Shown: positions 35,471 through 46,689 of the stretch, one piece after another
Numbering within the stretch: position 1 is the stretch's first letter
Layout of the letters: every line of letters begins with the position of its first letter
Assembly: GCA_031308135.1 (NCBI GenBank)
Contig: JAHLJT010009419.1
Location: forward strand, 30,780,869 to 30,844,868
Direction: 5' to 3'
Length of the DNA: 64,000 nt
DNA from: Acheta domesticus
Taxonomy: Eukaryota > Arthropoda > Insecta > Orthoptera > Gryllidae
Made by a program: the position numbers and the translations under genes
Notes under the pieces: generated by a model
Databases searched by the model: none
What the model saw: only the letters and a program-made list of their open reading frames with translations
Told to the model about the DNA's origin: nothing

Positions 35471-35960
35471 AGCAGTGGTAGCTGGCGGTGGGGGTGAGGG
35501 ATTAGAATGGAGATGGTGGTAATGATCAGTAGTGATGAGGGCGTGGATGGAGTAGGGAGGCCGGTTGGAGGGGCGGTGATGGCCTTGTGGTGTGGAAGAA
35601 GTCGGCAAGGATGTGGAAAGGAATCATCGTTGATCCGCGTTTGCGAATTGGTGGAGCTAGGTGAGTGGATGGAGTTGACAAAATTAGATTGTGGAAATTG
35701 GCAGGATTAATAGGATTGATGGGATTGGAGGGACGTAGGATCGGATAAGGTGGGATTGGTGGGACGGTTGGGGTCAATGGGATAAGTATTTTTGATGGAA
35801 TTTTTGGGGTTCATAGGATTGTCAAGAATGGCAAGGATAGCAGAGTTGACATCGGTAGATAGGATTTATTACGGAGCGGGATTCGCGGGCCTTTCTGTGT
35901 TGGCAGGTATAATTGGCTTTTTGATGACCATGCCGTTAGTAAGAGTAAGAAGGGAGGCAG
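35471..35960 (+). repeat. G-rich low-complexity DNA
   Basis: The + strand is G-rich with repeated GGATTG, GGTGG and TGGGATT words and a loose period. This looks like the eroded remains of a G-rich tandem repeat. Confidence 0.55.
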
Positions 35961-36960
35961 CGCAGTAGGAGAAGTGGAATCTTCGAGAGCGACAAGGAAG
36001 GCTGAGAAGGCATTTGGTTTTTCAGCAGTAAGCTAAAAATGTTAAGTGGTTGAGCATTTTCACATCATCTACAGATTCTTTACGGCACCAAGTATTTTGT
36101 AGGAATTAAGATTTTATGAATACTTTGTTAGTCAAAAAATCAAATGTTCGTAAAACATTTTTGTAATAAATTAACGAAATGATCAAAAGTATGGGGCTCG
36201 CTTGTCAATGGCTCATGCGAGTAAACGTTCTATTCTGTTCCTGCAGTAGACTAGATTTAGCATTAGAAATTCTTTTTAAATAAGAGGTTTTAATCAAATC
36301 TGAATTACCATGTTCATAAGCCATCTGTTCTTAGTTGAGTGTGATCAAATGGAGTTTATTCACTTGCGAAAACTCAAAAGTATGCAGTCGGCGTTAGTGT
36401 AACAGGCGGCAATACAGACGGACGAGCAAAGGTAAGGAGCTGGGCACACTGAAATTTCATTATAGCCACAAAGGATGCAAATACTTCTACATACGTTGAG
36501 GTCCATTACGAGCGCAATAAGAAATACACCATTTTCACTTTCTTATAAAGGAGATTTAGATGTAGGCATTTGTAAACTGTTCTCTTAACTCATACACACA
36601 TGTATTAAGAGGATAAAAATATTTAGAACATTGATTTAAAGTGGAGATGATACAATTTTATTTATTTATTTTTTCTGTTCAATTGTCTCCCTTATTTTAT
36701 TTACATTTACCGTATGTATCCTCTTTATTTTGTTCGGGAGTTTTATATTTTATAGTACTCATGTAAATGGTGATAAAATGTTAGTTACAAATAAGTCTTA
36801 ATAATATAAAATAATATTAGTATTTAAACAATAATATATAAAATTAATATTAGCCTTTGATAAGTATTTTTGAAACGAAGAAAAATGTTATGTCGAAAGT
36901 GAAATACATCTGAGTTCAAAAGATTAACAAACCAAAATTCAGACTCGCACAATTTCCAAT
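35961..36960. other. AT-rich unique DNA, nothing recognised
   Basis: No supported frame, repeat or RNA gene was seen. Confidence 0.5.
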
Positions 36961-36984
36961 CCAAAAACGGAAAAAAATATTAGG

Positions 36985-37500
36985 TTTTTTCGCTTCACCG
37001 TACATGCATTACGCATGCAGCCGGGCGTGAACGCCGATAGCAGTGTTTACGCTGACCGCATGAACGTGTAATCGATTTCAACTCCAGATGTCTGAATAAT
37101 GAAGCAGGGCTCCGTGCCGGTTTGTGCGCCCTCATCCGCTAAAACAAGGCTTTATTTATTATATCCGGGTAATTATGCAATTATTTCATTGTTCGTATCT
37201 ATACTGTGTTATTTATTAAACCCCGAGCTCCCGGCATGACTGCTCGCGCAGTGGCGGAGCGCACTATATTTCAATGCGTTGCATCAGCAATTATAACGCT
37301 ACTTCATCCGCGGCAAATACTTGAGCGCGGCGCGATTCGGAATTTCCACGATATCCAATTTCTCGGTTATTTCACGTGCGACCGGGCGCATATTTACGCG
37401 GATCCGTTACCGCTCCGATACGATCAAATTCCGATCCGGCGGCGGAATCGCAGGGCGGGCCCGCGCCGCCCTCATTCCGCTCTACAGAACCCTCGAGAAA
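36985..37500. promoter_or_regulatory. Possible conserved non-coding element
   Basis: This stretch mixes G+C-rich and AT-rich words without repeats. It contains TTTATTTATTATA, TAATTATGCAATTATTTC and CGATATCCAATTTCTCGG, which are homeodomain- and octamer-like words. It is unusually complex compared with the low-complexity DNA on its right. The call is inference from composition only. Confidence 0.25.
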
Positions 37501-37509
37501 CGCGATGCT

Positions 37510-38070
37510 GGCTGGGGTTGCGGCTGGGACGGAGGAGGTGGAGGTGATGTGGTTGGCAACGGTGATGGGCATATATGTGGCGGTGTTGGGGATGGTGATG
37601 GAGGCAAGGGTGGTGGCCGTGGCGAAGACTTTTTGGGTGATGGCAATTGTGGCGATGGTGATGGTTGTGATGGTGATTTTTGTGATGTTGATTGTGGTGT
37701 TGGTGGTTGCGGTGATTGTGATCATGGTGATTGTGGTGATAGTGATTATGGTGATGGTGATTGTGGCGATGGTAATTCTCATGGTTAGTTGATGGTGGTT
37801 GTGGTGATGGTGGTTGTGGTGATGGTGGTTGTGGTGATGGTGGTTGTGGTGATGGTGGTTGTGGTGATGGTGGTTGTGGTGATGATGGTTGTGGTGATGG
37901 TGGTTGTGGTGATGGTGGTTGTGGTGATGGTGGTTGTGGTGATGGTGGTTGTGGTGATAGTCGTTGTGGTAATTGTGATTGTGTTCATAGTGGTTATGGT
38001 AGTAGGGATTTTCACGATCATGATTGTGGTTATGTTGTCTGTGGCAGCCGTGATTGTGATGGTGGTGGTG
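37510..38070 (+). repeat. 15-bp minisatellite (GATGGTGGTTGTGGT)n in a wider GT/GAT-rich tract
   Basis: The core (about 37786-37965) has about 12 units of 15 bp. Outward from it the tract becomes a degenerate GGTGAT/GGTTGT trinucleotide mixture. The period is a multiple of three, so every frame stays open. The minus strand reads HHNHH repeats over 273 codons, which is not evidence of a protein. Confidence 0.92.
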
Positions 38071-38345
38071 TTCGCCGTTGCGAGGTTCAGATTGTTTTTT
38101 AGAAGATGATAATGGGGTTGTTAACGACGGTGTTGGTAGCACTAGTAATGTAACTGGTAATGATGATAGTGTTTGCCAGAGTGGTGGTGGCACTGGTAGA
38201 AGTGGTGTGGTGTACTAGGTCTGATAGTGGTGACAGCGGTGATTCTGACGAGGAAAGCGGCGGAATTGGACAGGAAATGGCGAAGCAATGACTAATTAGT
38301 GAGACGCAAGGAAGAATAGACTTATGGGAGGTAATAACGAGCAAG
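38071..38345. other. Degenerate G/T-rich continuation
   Basis: GGTGG and GATGAT words thin out toward 38345. This is probably the decayed edge of the 15-bp repeat region. Confidence 0.5.
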
Positions 38346-38386
38346 GAACATTGGGGTTACAGAACCTTACACCTTTAAGAAATGAA

Positions 38387-38418
38387 TACTTGGAATGTAT
38401 TCAGTTATATTCCAAGTA
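38387..38418. other. Short perfect inverted repeat (hairpin)
   Basis: The arms TACTTGGAAT (38387-38396) and ATTCCAAGTA (38409-38418) pair perfectly across a 12-nt loop. It lies in otherwise plain AT-rich DNA and is not flanked by a T-run or a gene. Confidence 0.6.
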
Positions 38419-38869
38419 CTTTTAAATCAATTTTTGGTCTCGCCAAAAAGCGAGTCTTTAAAACAGCAATTGACAAATTATGAAATTTAATTGACTATGG
38501 AATATTAGTAATTTTATTGACTTTATTCATACAACATGATGTATCGAAATATATCAATTTTATGGAAACTTATTTGATCCATTGGAATTCAAGAATTTTT
38601 CTCTGTTCATCCGTACGAGTAGAAGTGGTGGGGGCGAGATTAATTCTGGAAGCGGTGATGGCGATGTTTAGGTTGGTAGTGGTGATGGCAGTGTGAATGA
38701 GTACGGCGAAAGTTCTGGTAAGTCGAGCACTTGAGCTTATTGTAAAAGAAGGCACGAAGTGGGAGTGGGAGTGGGATAGTAGAGGGAGATGGAGAGACGC
38801 GTAGCTGCAACCGAGCGCCAGGCTCTCGTGTTTCTGCACGTGGCGGGGCTGCGCTGTTTACTGCACTCA

Positions 38870-40540
38870 CGTCACGCCACTGTTAGCGAAACGTTTCTAC
38901 TCTAGTCCCCGCTCCTTCCATCCTTCACACTCTCCTCCTTTATGTTATCTCTTTGCTGATTTGCATACTCTTGTTACCTTCCATTCAACTTACATTTTCC
39001 TTTCAAAGTATTGCTCGAATATACAAAACGCTTAATCGCCTTTCTCTAAATAAATATTACTGAGAGGAAATGGTGAAACGACTTAGTAAGTAAGAATACC
39101 TTCTGCAGTAGGAATATCCATTTTCATCGTTCTTAAGGGTATTCTGAATGGTATGAATATCCATTTTCCTCGTTCCATTACAATTTATTCACGTGTCACG
39201 TGGCCCATATTCTTGCCTTTGTCAGTGCATTCATACTGTGTTTGAGACATTTTCCTCGAATGTTGTCATATATAACATTTAATACATAATCTGAAGCTCA
39301 ATTCTGTATATTAATACTCCTTTAATATCCAGTTTAGTGATGAGAAACATTTGTTAGTTCTATTTTCCTTCCAGAAACTGCAATTTTTAATTTCCAGGAT
39401 TCAGATGTTCAACACAATAATGTTAGAGCTCGACGATGTTGGTATGAATGTGTCTAGCACGACTGACCAAATTAATTCTTTGAATAATTTAAATTTAAAA
39501 TAAAAAATACTATTGCACTCAGACAAGACCTCTACGGTCGGGAATAAAGTTTAGAGAACATTTCTAATAACAGACTTCACATAAACCTGACGGAACCATT
39601 AAGAACATTAACTTCTGCATTTTGAGAGGCCAACGTAAAACCTCTAATTCAATTACAAGTTAATATTCATAGCATATTCGCGTTTTATGAAGTCACACAG
39701 ACAAGTCTGTGCAATCTAAGAACATTTTGAATTTCTACCTCTCACCCCTCATCTTCTGTTTCTTTTGACGCTTTTATGATGTAATGATAAAAGGTCTGTG
39801 CCAAATAATGCAATTTCATTTTTTAAATTGATTTTTTCAAAAGCTCTCATTTTTCAATGCATAATTGTGCCCAAAATATTATAATTCTACAGTATATTCT
39901 AGAGTATATTTAATTACCGCATTACGCAGTTTTTCTTTTTCAATAAATACTGTAAAGCTTAATAATATAATCACAAAGGATTGTGATGAATAGTAATTAC
40001 ATGAACTCTTACGTAACACAAAGTTAGCGAGAGACAACGCCATTCGGGCTCAATAAAGTAATACACTGGACGCTCGCTTGTTTTTGAGCACACGGGATTC
40101 CCAACATGTCCAATGTCAGACAACAGAATTCTTTCTCAAACTCGCCTCGTGGTGACAAAAAGATTAAATCTTGCACCTATTCACTCTCTATTTCTAGGAT
40201 TTCTGTCTTCCTATTCATTTGTCAAGATACCGAGTTCAAAAAAAACAACAAAAAACCTATCACTAATGTAGATCGTCAGATGAACAACCATTTTATTCCA
40301 CGAAAAAACTTTTATCTAAAAAAAACCCTCTTATATTCTAATCAAGAATAAACGTGACGTGACAATTTTAGAAAATAGCATTCGCAACCCGATGTCTTCA
40401 TGAATTCTCTGACTCAATCGCAAATTAACGCCCGTCAACGTCATCTGGTCCCAAATTAAACATCCATCGAACACTCACGTATTTTTTTTTGTAAACTCAC
40501 AAATGTAGAACCTCGTAACACCAACTTCCCCTCCAACTCC
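38870..40540. other. Mostly AT-rich unique DNA
   Basis: An imperfect direct repeat of about 25 bp (GAATATCCATTTTC core) occurs at about 39108-39134 and 39151-39177. An 81-codon frame (40106-40351, +) is not supported by motif or context. Confidence 0.45.
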
Positions 40541-40900
40541 CCTTCAGCTATTGCCTCGTAGACGCGGCGCTAATAAGGTCTGAGTTCCATTTCGCGCACT
40601 CTCTCTCCGCCTCCCTCTCGTGCTCACCACCTGCCCTTCCGGCAACGCGCGCGCGAGCGGCGCCAGCTCCCTTCCCCTCCCCTCCCTCACCCTCCGCCCA
40701 CACCACCCACCGCGCCGCACCGCGCCGCACCGCGCCGCACCGCGCCGCACCGCGCCGCACCGCGCCGCACCCCGCCCGCGCCCTAGCGGTGCTAATTGGC
40801 AATGAGAATTAATTTTAATTCCGCGCGCGCGCTCGCGGGCGCGGGCGCAACGGCGGGCGGGCGGGCGATTGCAGCGCAGGTCATTCAATCGCGAGTTAAC
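40541..40900. other. CpG-rich island
   Basis: It is C-rich on the left, with GCGCGCGCGAGCGG, then GCTAATTGGCAATGAGAATT and CGCGCGCGCGCTCGCGGGCGC on the right. It encloses the 10-bp repeat. No exon is supported. Confidence 0.55.
40711..40770. repeat. (CGCGCCGCAC)6 perfect 10-bp repeat
   Basis: Six identical 10-bp units occur without a mismatch, so the array expanded recently or is kept homogeneous. It lies inside the CpG island. Confidence 0.95.
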
Positions 40901-40962
40901 GAGTGGGAACGCCGCACAGTGGGTCGAAACCTCTACCACAGTGAGAAAATTGTGCTTTGAGT

Positions 40963-41006
40963 GAAAGCATTTCAGTAACCGATAATGAACGTTGTATGCT
41001 TATCGT
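40963..41006. repeat. Left copy of a ~44-bp direct repeat flanking a SINE
   Basis: It shares GCATTTCA, ATAATGAAC and TTATCGT in order with 41562-41604, aligning over 43-44 bp with about ten differences. It abuts the SINE tail at 41007. Confidence 0.8.
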
Positions 41007-41556
41007 TGATTGATTAGTGATTCCTGGCACGTCAACTGCTAATGTCATTAGTTCCGTAAGTGTAGTGCATGTTGTCCCCTCGGGAGATGGTGGTGACCTT
41101 TCCCCCCCGCTTGATGAGTGAGGTCCAGCACCGACCTAACTGTCGACTGACAGGTTTTCCAACCAGGTATCACTCGCCAGTGGGGCACCGCTCCGGAACA
41201 AGCTCAAAGCTCCCGACAGGTCTCCCGGCATGTATGATAGTGTAGTTTATGGAATTTTATGTGTAAGTAAGAGGTGAAGAAATGTCAAGGAAGTGGAAGG
41301 AAAGATTCCTCGGGATCCGTGGCCCGTTTGGTAATGTACTACTTCGACGTTCGTCTGGTAGTAATCAGAGAAACTCCGGAAAACTACCGATCACAGCAGT
41401 TTCGGCCGCTAGAATTCTCCAGCCAGCGGCTGAATTTGACCTAGCTATTTAGCTACTGTCTAAAATCCTGCCACCGTCGGGACGTGAACCTCAGGAGCTC
41501 CCGATGAGAGGCACTGCAGTGATATCAGTTGATGCCCTGAGCCACTTATCCCGGTT
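41007..41556 (-). mobile_element. SINE family A, full-length copy with unusually long flanking repeat
   Basis: The tail is at the left (+ strand TTGATTGATTAG) and the tRNA-like head at the right (GAGCCAC on + near 41540), with all landmarks between, about 550 bp. The flanks 40963-41006 and 41562-41604 are diverged copies of one 44-bp sequence, much longer than the 10-20 bp target duplications usual for SINEs. The copy looks relatively intact. Confidence 0.9.
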
Positions 41557-41561
41557 TGCAT

Positions 41562-41604
41562 GAGAGCATTTCAATGACCAATAATGAACATTTACGGTTA
41601 TCGT
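41562..41604. repeat. Right copy of the ~44-bp direct repeat
   Basis: It pairs with 40963-41006 as a diverged direct repeat, directly after the SINE head. Confidence 0.8.
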
Positions 41605-42674
41605 GAATACGTCTAAACCCAATAAATATACATTTACAAACACGAAAGAGGCAAAATAGTTTAGTCAGTATTTACCTGCTAAGTATACAAATTAACTCAT
41701 TGAACTTCTATTCAAATGATGATCGCTTAATATAAAATGTTTCATACGAAAATATCCTTATACTATTCATCAGTCAATATTGCATATGATGTTCACTTAA
41801 TATCTGAACTCATGAAGTTCTGTATTCTTGTTCCTACAATTCTGTAGTGAAGGGAACACTTTATATCGAAGCTTACTTTTAATAACTACATTCCATAATA
41901 CTATTGCAGAGAAAAAATATTTATATTCCTTTAGTTTACAGTACCGTGCGATGTATAACCACCAACGAAAAAATAAATGAACTCTCTAATAAATACATTA
42001 AATATTAACATACAGCATATCGGCCTCTTCTAAAACACCTAACAAGAATACAACTAATTATCGTGTATTAAATGGACTCGGTAAAAGGTTAGGTGTGTTT
42101 TTATTATCGATATTTGCAATATAAATATAACAAACAGAAGGAGGTAAATAATTCTTCAATTTCAGAGGCTTAGTAATAGATAAACGACTCGAGTATCTTT
42201 GTTGCGTTCAAATGTGAATGGTCAATATTTCTACTTTACTAATCTAGGAGTAGGCGTCACATAAATTAGATCTGAAACATCTTTTGATTTTATTAATAAA
42301 GAGAACGGAGTTAATGTACGGTCTTCCGCTGAACCGATCATATTTAAAATGACCTTCTAGTGAACGATGGATTTGACGTTCATAGTTTTGTTGATATTGC
42401 GATCTGCTTACTTCTATATTCATCTTTAAGGCACGATGGCCATAGAATAAAATACAAAGTATTAAAAATGTTCATCACATTTTTGCAGATCTGTTACATT
42501 CGAAGCCTTTTCAGAAATTCTACTTTTCTTTCCAGATTAATGTTCCTGCAACCATTCCACAACATTCATTTGCACTCAGTATTTAGCAGATTTAGTTTTT
42601 TATATTAGTTTTATATATTTTTACAAAACACGTCATATTATTAAAATAGAATTAATGAAAGACATCTGTGTTTC
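41605..42674. other. AT-rich unique DNA, nothing recognised
   Basis: The frame at 42360-42608 (+) has no motif and is not called. Confidence 0.45.
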
Positions 42675-42790
42675 TTACAAGAACCAAAGAAGTCCAAAAA
42701 CCTAGAATACGGGATATTTTGTCATGCAATTCCCTACAACTGGCGCTATCTGCAGAGACATTTCCTTTCAAAAAATTGCCTACACATTTA
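42675..42790 (+). repeat. Dispersed repeat B, copy 1
   Basis: It matches 50987-51100 in order: TTTCTTACAAGAACCAAA, GGGATATTTTGTCA, AATTCCCTACAACTGGCG, TATCTGCAGAGAC and TTCCTTTCA. The similarity is moderate. The family is unknown. Confidence 0.55.
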
Positions 42791-42929
42791 AAGATATAAG
42801 GCGCGAAAAATCATTAATTTATCACTACTCATGTCCATGGTATGAAGATTTTTGTGCCTCCTGAACATTTTCGAATCTGGACTTGTTTTGGTTCTTGTAA
42901 AATACTCCTAAAATTCAAATAGTTTTATA

Positions 42930-43201
42930 CCAGGTGAATGCCGAAGCAGTTCTCTATCAAATGGGCCACAGACCGCACTCAATATTTCCTTCCCATTCTT
43001 CGTCTTATCATCAACCACTAGCATACACATAGCATACACATACACACACGCTTGGAGACTGTATGTCGGCGCCGGGTCACGCCATTCGGCGGAGCAAAAT
43101 CACCATCACCTCCTCCCCCTCCTCGAGAAAAACATACACTGCACTTACGGGACTAAATACCTTAGCAGTTGACGCGCCAGGAATCACTATCAATCAATCA
43201 T
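42930..43201 (+). mobile_element. SINE family A, copy with internal deletion
   Basis: It begins in the middle (CCAGGTGAATGCCGAAGCAG), loses the CACTACCACACATGCCGG to TGGAGAAA segment, resumes near TCGGCGCCGGGTCACGCCAT and ends with ACTTACGGGACTAA, TTGACGCGCCAGGAATCACT and ATCAATCAATCATTC. The tail is an AATC-type repeat. Confidence 0.85.
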
Positions 43202-43229
43202 TCAAGTCGTTTATCTGTGCGCCCTTACT

Positions 43230-43480
43230 TGTGAGTTTCGACCCACTGGGGCTAGGCCGAGGGCCGGGCGAGCTTCGCAGTTGGCTGCCCTGCGGGGGCG
43301 AGAGCGCAGCGGGCGCGCCTGCACCGCGAACCGGGAAGGGTTGAGGAGCGGGGGAGGGGGCGGGGCGATACGCTGTATCGCGGAATCGGGGGAGGTGAGG
43401 CTGAAATGAGAGCAGTAACAAGCCGTGAACGACTTCGCGCCGAGCGCCCGGCGTTAGTGCCTCTTATCGTCGGGGAAGCG
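43230..43480. other. CpG-rich island
   Basis: It is G+C-rich with CpG and lies directly after a SINE tail. No exon is supported. Confidence 0.5.
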
Positions 43481-45620
43481 TTAAATGTTTTGTTTGTTTT
43501 ATGCAGGGGAGATTATGGTGTATATTAAAGGGACACAGAAATAAATGGTGCTAGCTCTGGCTCAAACGCAGTGCTAGGATATTAAGAGGTTTTTTAACCA
43601 ATGTGAAGGTAAATTACATTTTTTTCCGATGGGAATTGCTAGTGCTGTTCTAATTTCTCTGAGGGGGACAGGGAGAACATCGGTACTCTGTTAAAGGGGG
43701 ATTTACAAACAGAAACTGAGAAATGAGAAGGCGAGGATTTTTATTAAGGAGTATAATTTACTACATTTATTAATCAATAAAATAAAATACCAGTAATTGA
43801 CTTCACTGTACTTGCAGGTGGAAAAATTCATTCTAGACATTCTAGGCGAAGTCAATTAAAACCTAATTGATTAAAAAGCTCACAAAACTTAAGATAACCC
43901 AGTTTCGTTATATATTGAATAAACCGTGGCGATTGTATTTCTTAATTAAAAATGCTGAAAGTTCGAGAATTAAAATAACTAAGGGGGTTCGCAACAGCCC
44001 AAAGCTATGTCTTCACGTAGCAAAGATTGTTTAGCAATGAAATGATTACTTAGGATATTACCAACAGTATTTTACATCTATAGTCCATTCAACTGAGACT
44101 AACATCACAGTAGGTTTCACGTACCTAGGTGTATCTTATCTATTTAAGAAACGTTTGGAAAATGTCACTATTGAAATGCCAAAATTAAAGAATACATTGC
44201 ATTTTGAAAGAAACTTCATGTTTTAATATTGGAGGTGAAGGAAATATTCGAAAAATATTTATTTTAGAAATTTTCAAAATTTCAGAGATTTAAATGGAAC
44301 TATATGACAAAAGTACCAAAAAGTAAGCACAATACATACAGCTCTTTACAACCGTAGCATAACAATATGCATCTGCTGCTTTACATTAGCCCAATAAGAA
44401 CGTTTTTCATGTTTTCTTAATTTTTTGTCCCTTTAATAGTTTCATCGAAATCAGGCTTTTGGAATTTCATAAAAGACCAAAACCTACATTAATATAGAAA
44501 TTTTTATTATAGGTATTTTAATATAGAAGTTTATAATATAGAAACATTAATATAGAAAAAAATGTAGCAATTGTTTAGAAAATTTTGAAAACGTCTTAAG
44601 AAAAAAATATGAAATCATGAAATGAATTCACTTCATGAAAAAAATAAAATACTTTAATGATTTCCCAAACACACAACTAGACCTTACTCCTGAAACGTAC
44701 CCAGTTTCAGCTCAAAAGCTTCTAATCCGACAGTTCAGCGTTACACGTTCATCCATTCGGGCAGACGTTCATTCAGACATCCCGAGTTTTGCGATACAAA
44801 ATTGCATTTTTCCCCTTCTTCCCCTTTTCTTAACGTGCAAAGTAATGCTGAATAGTGCAAAGTAAAGCATCTTAATGTGCAAAGTAACAGCTCAAAATAA
44901 TGTAAATACGAATTGTGCGACCAAAAGTGAGATAATATTGTTGAGGTGATTCCAATATTTTTCTTTCATACGTAATAGTGCAGGAATGATAAGTAATAAA
45001 GAATTCTGAAAGAATTATCCATAACGAAAATGTCAGTTATTAAAAGGATTTATGATTCGCATGTAATTAAATGGACGAGAATCCCGACAATGGATCTATA
45101 CATCGCCAATGAAGATATGAGAGAGTTATTTTAGTGATATATCTCAATGGAACGCAAAGGAAGGTTTTCTCTTTCACAGTTCAATTGATGGCCTGCGGTT
45201 TCAGAAATGCTGCTCAAGGAATAATATAGAATTACTAAACAAATAAAATACTCTGTATAACACTACAATGATTACAATATGTTAACAAAACAATCTTCAG
45301 TAATGCTGTAATAACAAAGAATGGTATAGGAAGTATAAAAGTATTTTACTCAACAAGAGTATCAAAAAAGTTGCTATTCCATCGCGTAACACGTGAATAG
45401 CAAATGATTATGGAGGACGACCTCTTCTTGGAGCCTTGCGACTGCATGATGTTAGCTGTGTTGTAAGCTGTGACGCACTAAGTATGAAAAATCAAGTCGG
45501 TACGCGCATTATGAGAATAGGAATATCAATCAAATATTTTTATTTTCAGTTATAATTTATACTATTTCGTTGTTTTTATATTTTGTCCGAGTTATTGAGT
45601 ATCTACTAAAACCATAGACA
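43481..45620. other. AT-rich unique DNA
   Basis: No gene or repeat is recognised apart from short AATATAGAA duplications near 44490-44560. Confidence 0.45.
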
Positions 45621-45783
45621 CACCTCACATGACCGACTGCAGTTTTCTTTCAATTTGTGTGTGCGTAGTAATTTCGTAATATAAATAAATGCACTCAACT
45701 GTTTTCTGCTACTGTTTATCATAGGAGAAACGCAATTATGGAACAGTATTTGGCGATATGATGGAGAAGCATGATTTAAAAGT
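45621..45783 (+). repeat. Dispersed repeat C, copy 1
   Basis: It shares long, nearly identical words with 47342-47526: AGTTTTCTTTCAATTTGTGT, ACTCAACTGTTTT, GCTACTGTTTATCA and a GGCGATATGATGGAGAAGCA stretch. The two copies are 1.7 kb apart in the same orientation. No coding or mobile-element hallmark is visible. Confidence 0.85.
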
Positions 45784-45986
45784 ATTAAGATTGTATTGAC
45801 AAATAAAACTGGAAAACGCATGGAAAAGAGCTTCCTCACTTTGAAAATAAGCTCTTATCACAAATTTCGAAGCTATTCAGCAAACCATTTACGACGGGTC
45901 AACGTTACGACGAAGAGGGAATACTATTTTTTCTGTTCTCTTATTTTGAAAATCCATGCAAACAAGAATTGACAAATAGATTTAGC

Positions 45987-46484
45987 TTAATGATTTAATT
46001 GTTTATTTACGACTAGGTCTGTATTTTCTAGAGAATGGCAATTCCAAACCACTTTACTCTTATTACCATTGGTTAGTTCTGATGTATTGAAGTTAATTGT
46101 CATGAAATAATAACCTTTTTGCAGTCTAGTTAAATGTTCCGACGTGTGCAAAGCGTCCCTTACCACTAACTCGATACCATTTCTCATTACATTGAATTTA
46201 TACGAACGTTTCATTTGCTGGAATAGAGCAGATGCACTAGTAGTTTCCTCCGGCATCGACCATTCCATTTTCATACATTCGTTCGCTCGCATGTACCGCA
46301 TCACATTCTCGAATGACAATTCTCCAATCACAAAACAACCGAACAGGTCGGCCAAGTATTTTCCGAACGCACGTCTCTCCGCTGCGAGAATGACGAGTCT
46401 AATTACCACATCGGAGAGCGGTGTATTGCGAACAGCCGCCGCCGGTGCTGGCGCTGCCGCAGTCGACTGCAGTTGGTAAGTCAA
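45987..46484 (-). CDS. Unknown non-repetitive open frame, candidate exon
   Basis: This 165-codon minus-strand frame is the best non-repetitive one in the window. It starts at TTG and stays open upstream to a stop near 46551, so an ATG start within it would be internal (the MRYMRAN region). The peptide has balanced charge, with segments such as SDVVIRLVILAAERRAFGKY and MEWSMPEETTSASALF. No family is recognised. CTGCAG at 46467-46472 could be an acceptor and the minus-strand GTAAGG (+ 46158-46163) a donor, giving a 303-nt exon. The opposite strand is also open for 117 codons between a strong acceptor (TTTTTGCAG, ending 46124) and a strong donor (GTAAGT, 46476-46481). I prefer the minus strand on amino acid composition only. 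Confidence 0.35.
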   Translation of the reverse strand: MTYQLQSTAAAPAPAAAVRNTPLSDVVIRLVILAAERRAFGKYLADLFGCFVIGELSFENVMRYMRANECMKMEWSMPEETTSASALFQQMKRSYKFNVMRNGIELVVRDALHTSEHLTRLQKGYYFMTINFNTSELTNGNKSKVVWNCHSLENTDLVVNKQLNH

Positions 46485-46559
46485 ATAAACGCAGCAGCGA
46501 GGCGGTTGAGTTCCACCGACCGCAGGCGGAACCGACCGCTCACTGGGCTCTAATAGAAA

Positions 46560-46688
46560 CGAATGGCGATGATTATTGCCGGGCGGGTCACCTGCGGTAA
46601 AAAGCGTCGCTGCCCACCGCCGCCAGGTTTAATAACGGGCGGGAAATTAAATTCCCGCGACGCGGAAATCGCCCGCGATCGGAACAGC
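46560..46688. other. G+C-rich leader before the 75-bp repeat
   Basis: It has CpG-rich words (GCCGGGCGGGTCACCTGCGG, CCCGCGACGCGG) interleaved with GGTTTAATAACGGGC. It may be a short regulatory island. Confidence 0.3.
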
Positions 46689-46689
46689 A

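Noticed and set aside
37372..38193. 273-codon histidine/asparagine-rich frame (-)
   Set aside because: It is a translation of the 15-bp repeat and its degenerate edges. No non-repetitive domain is present.
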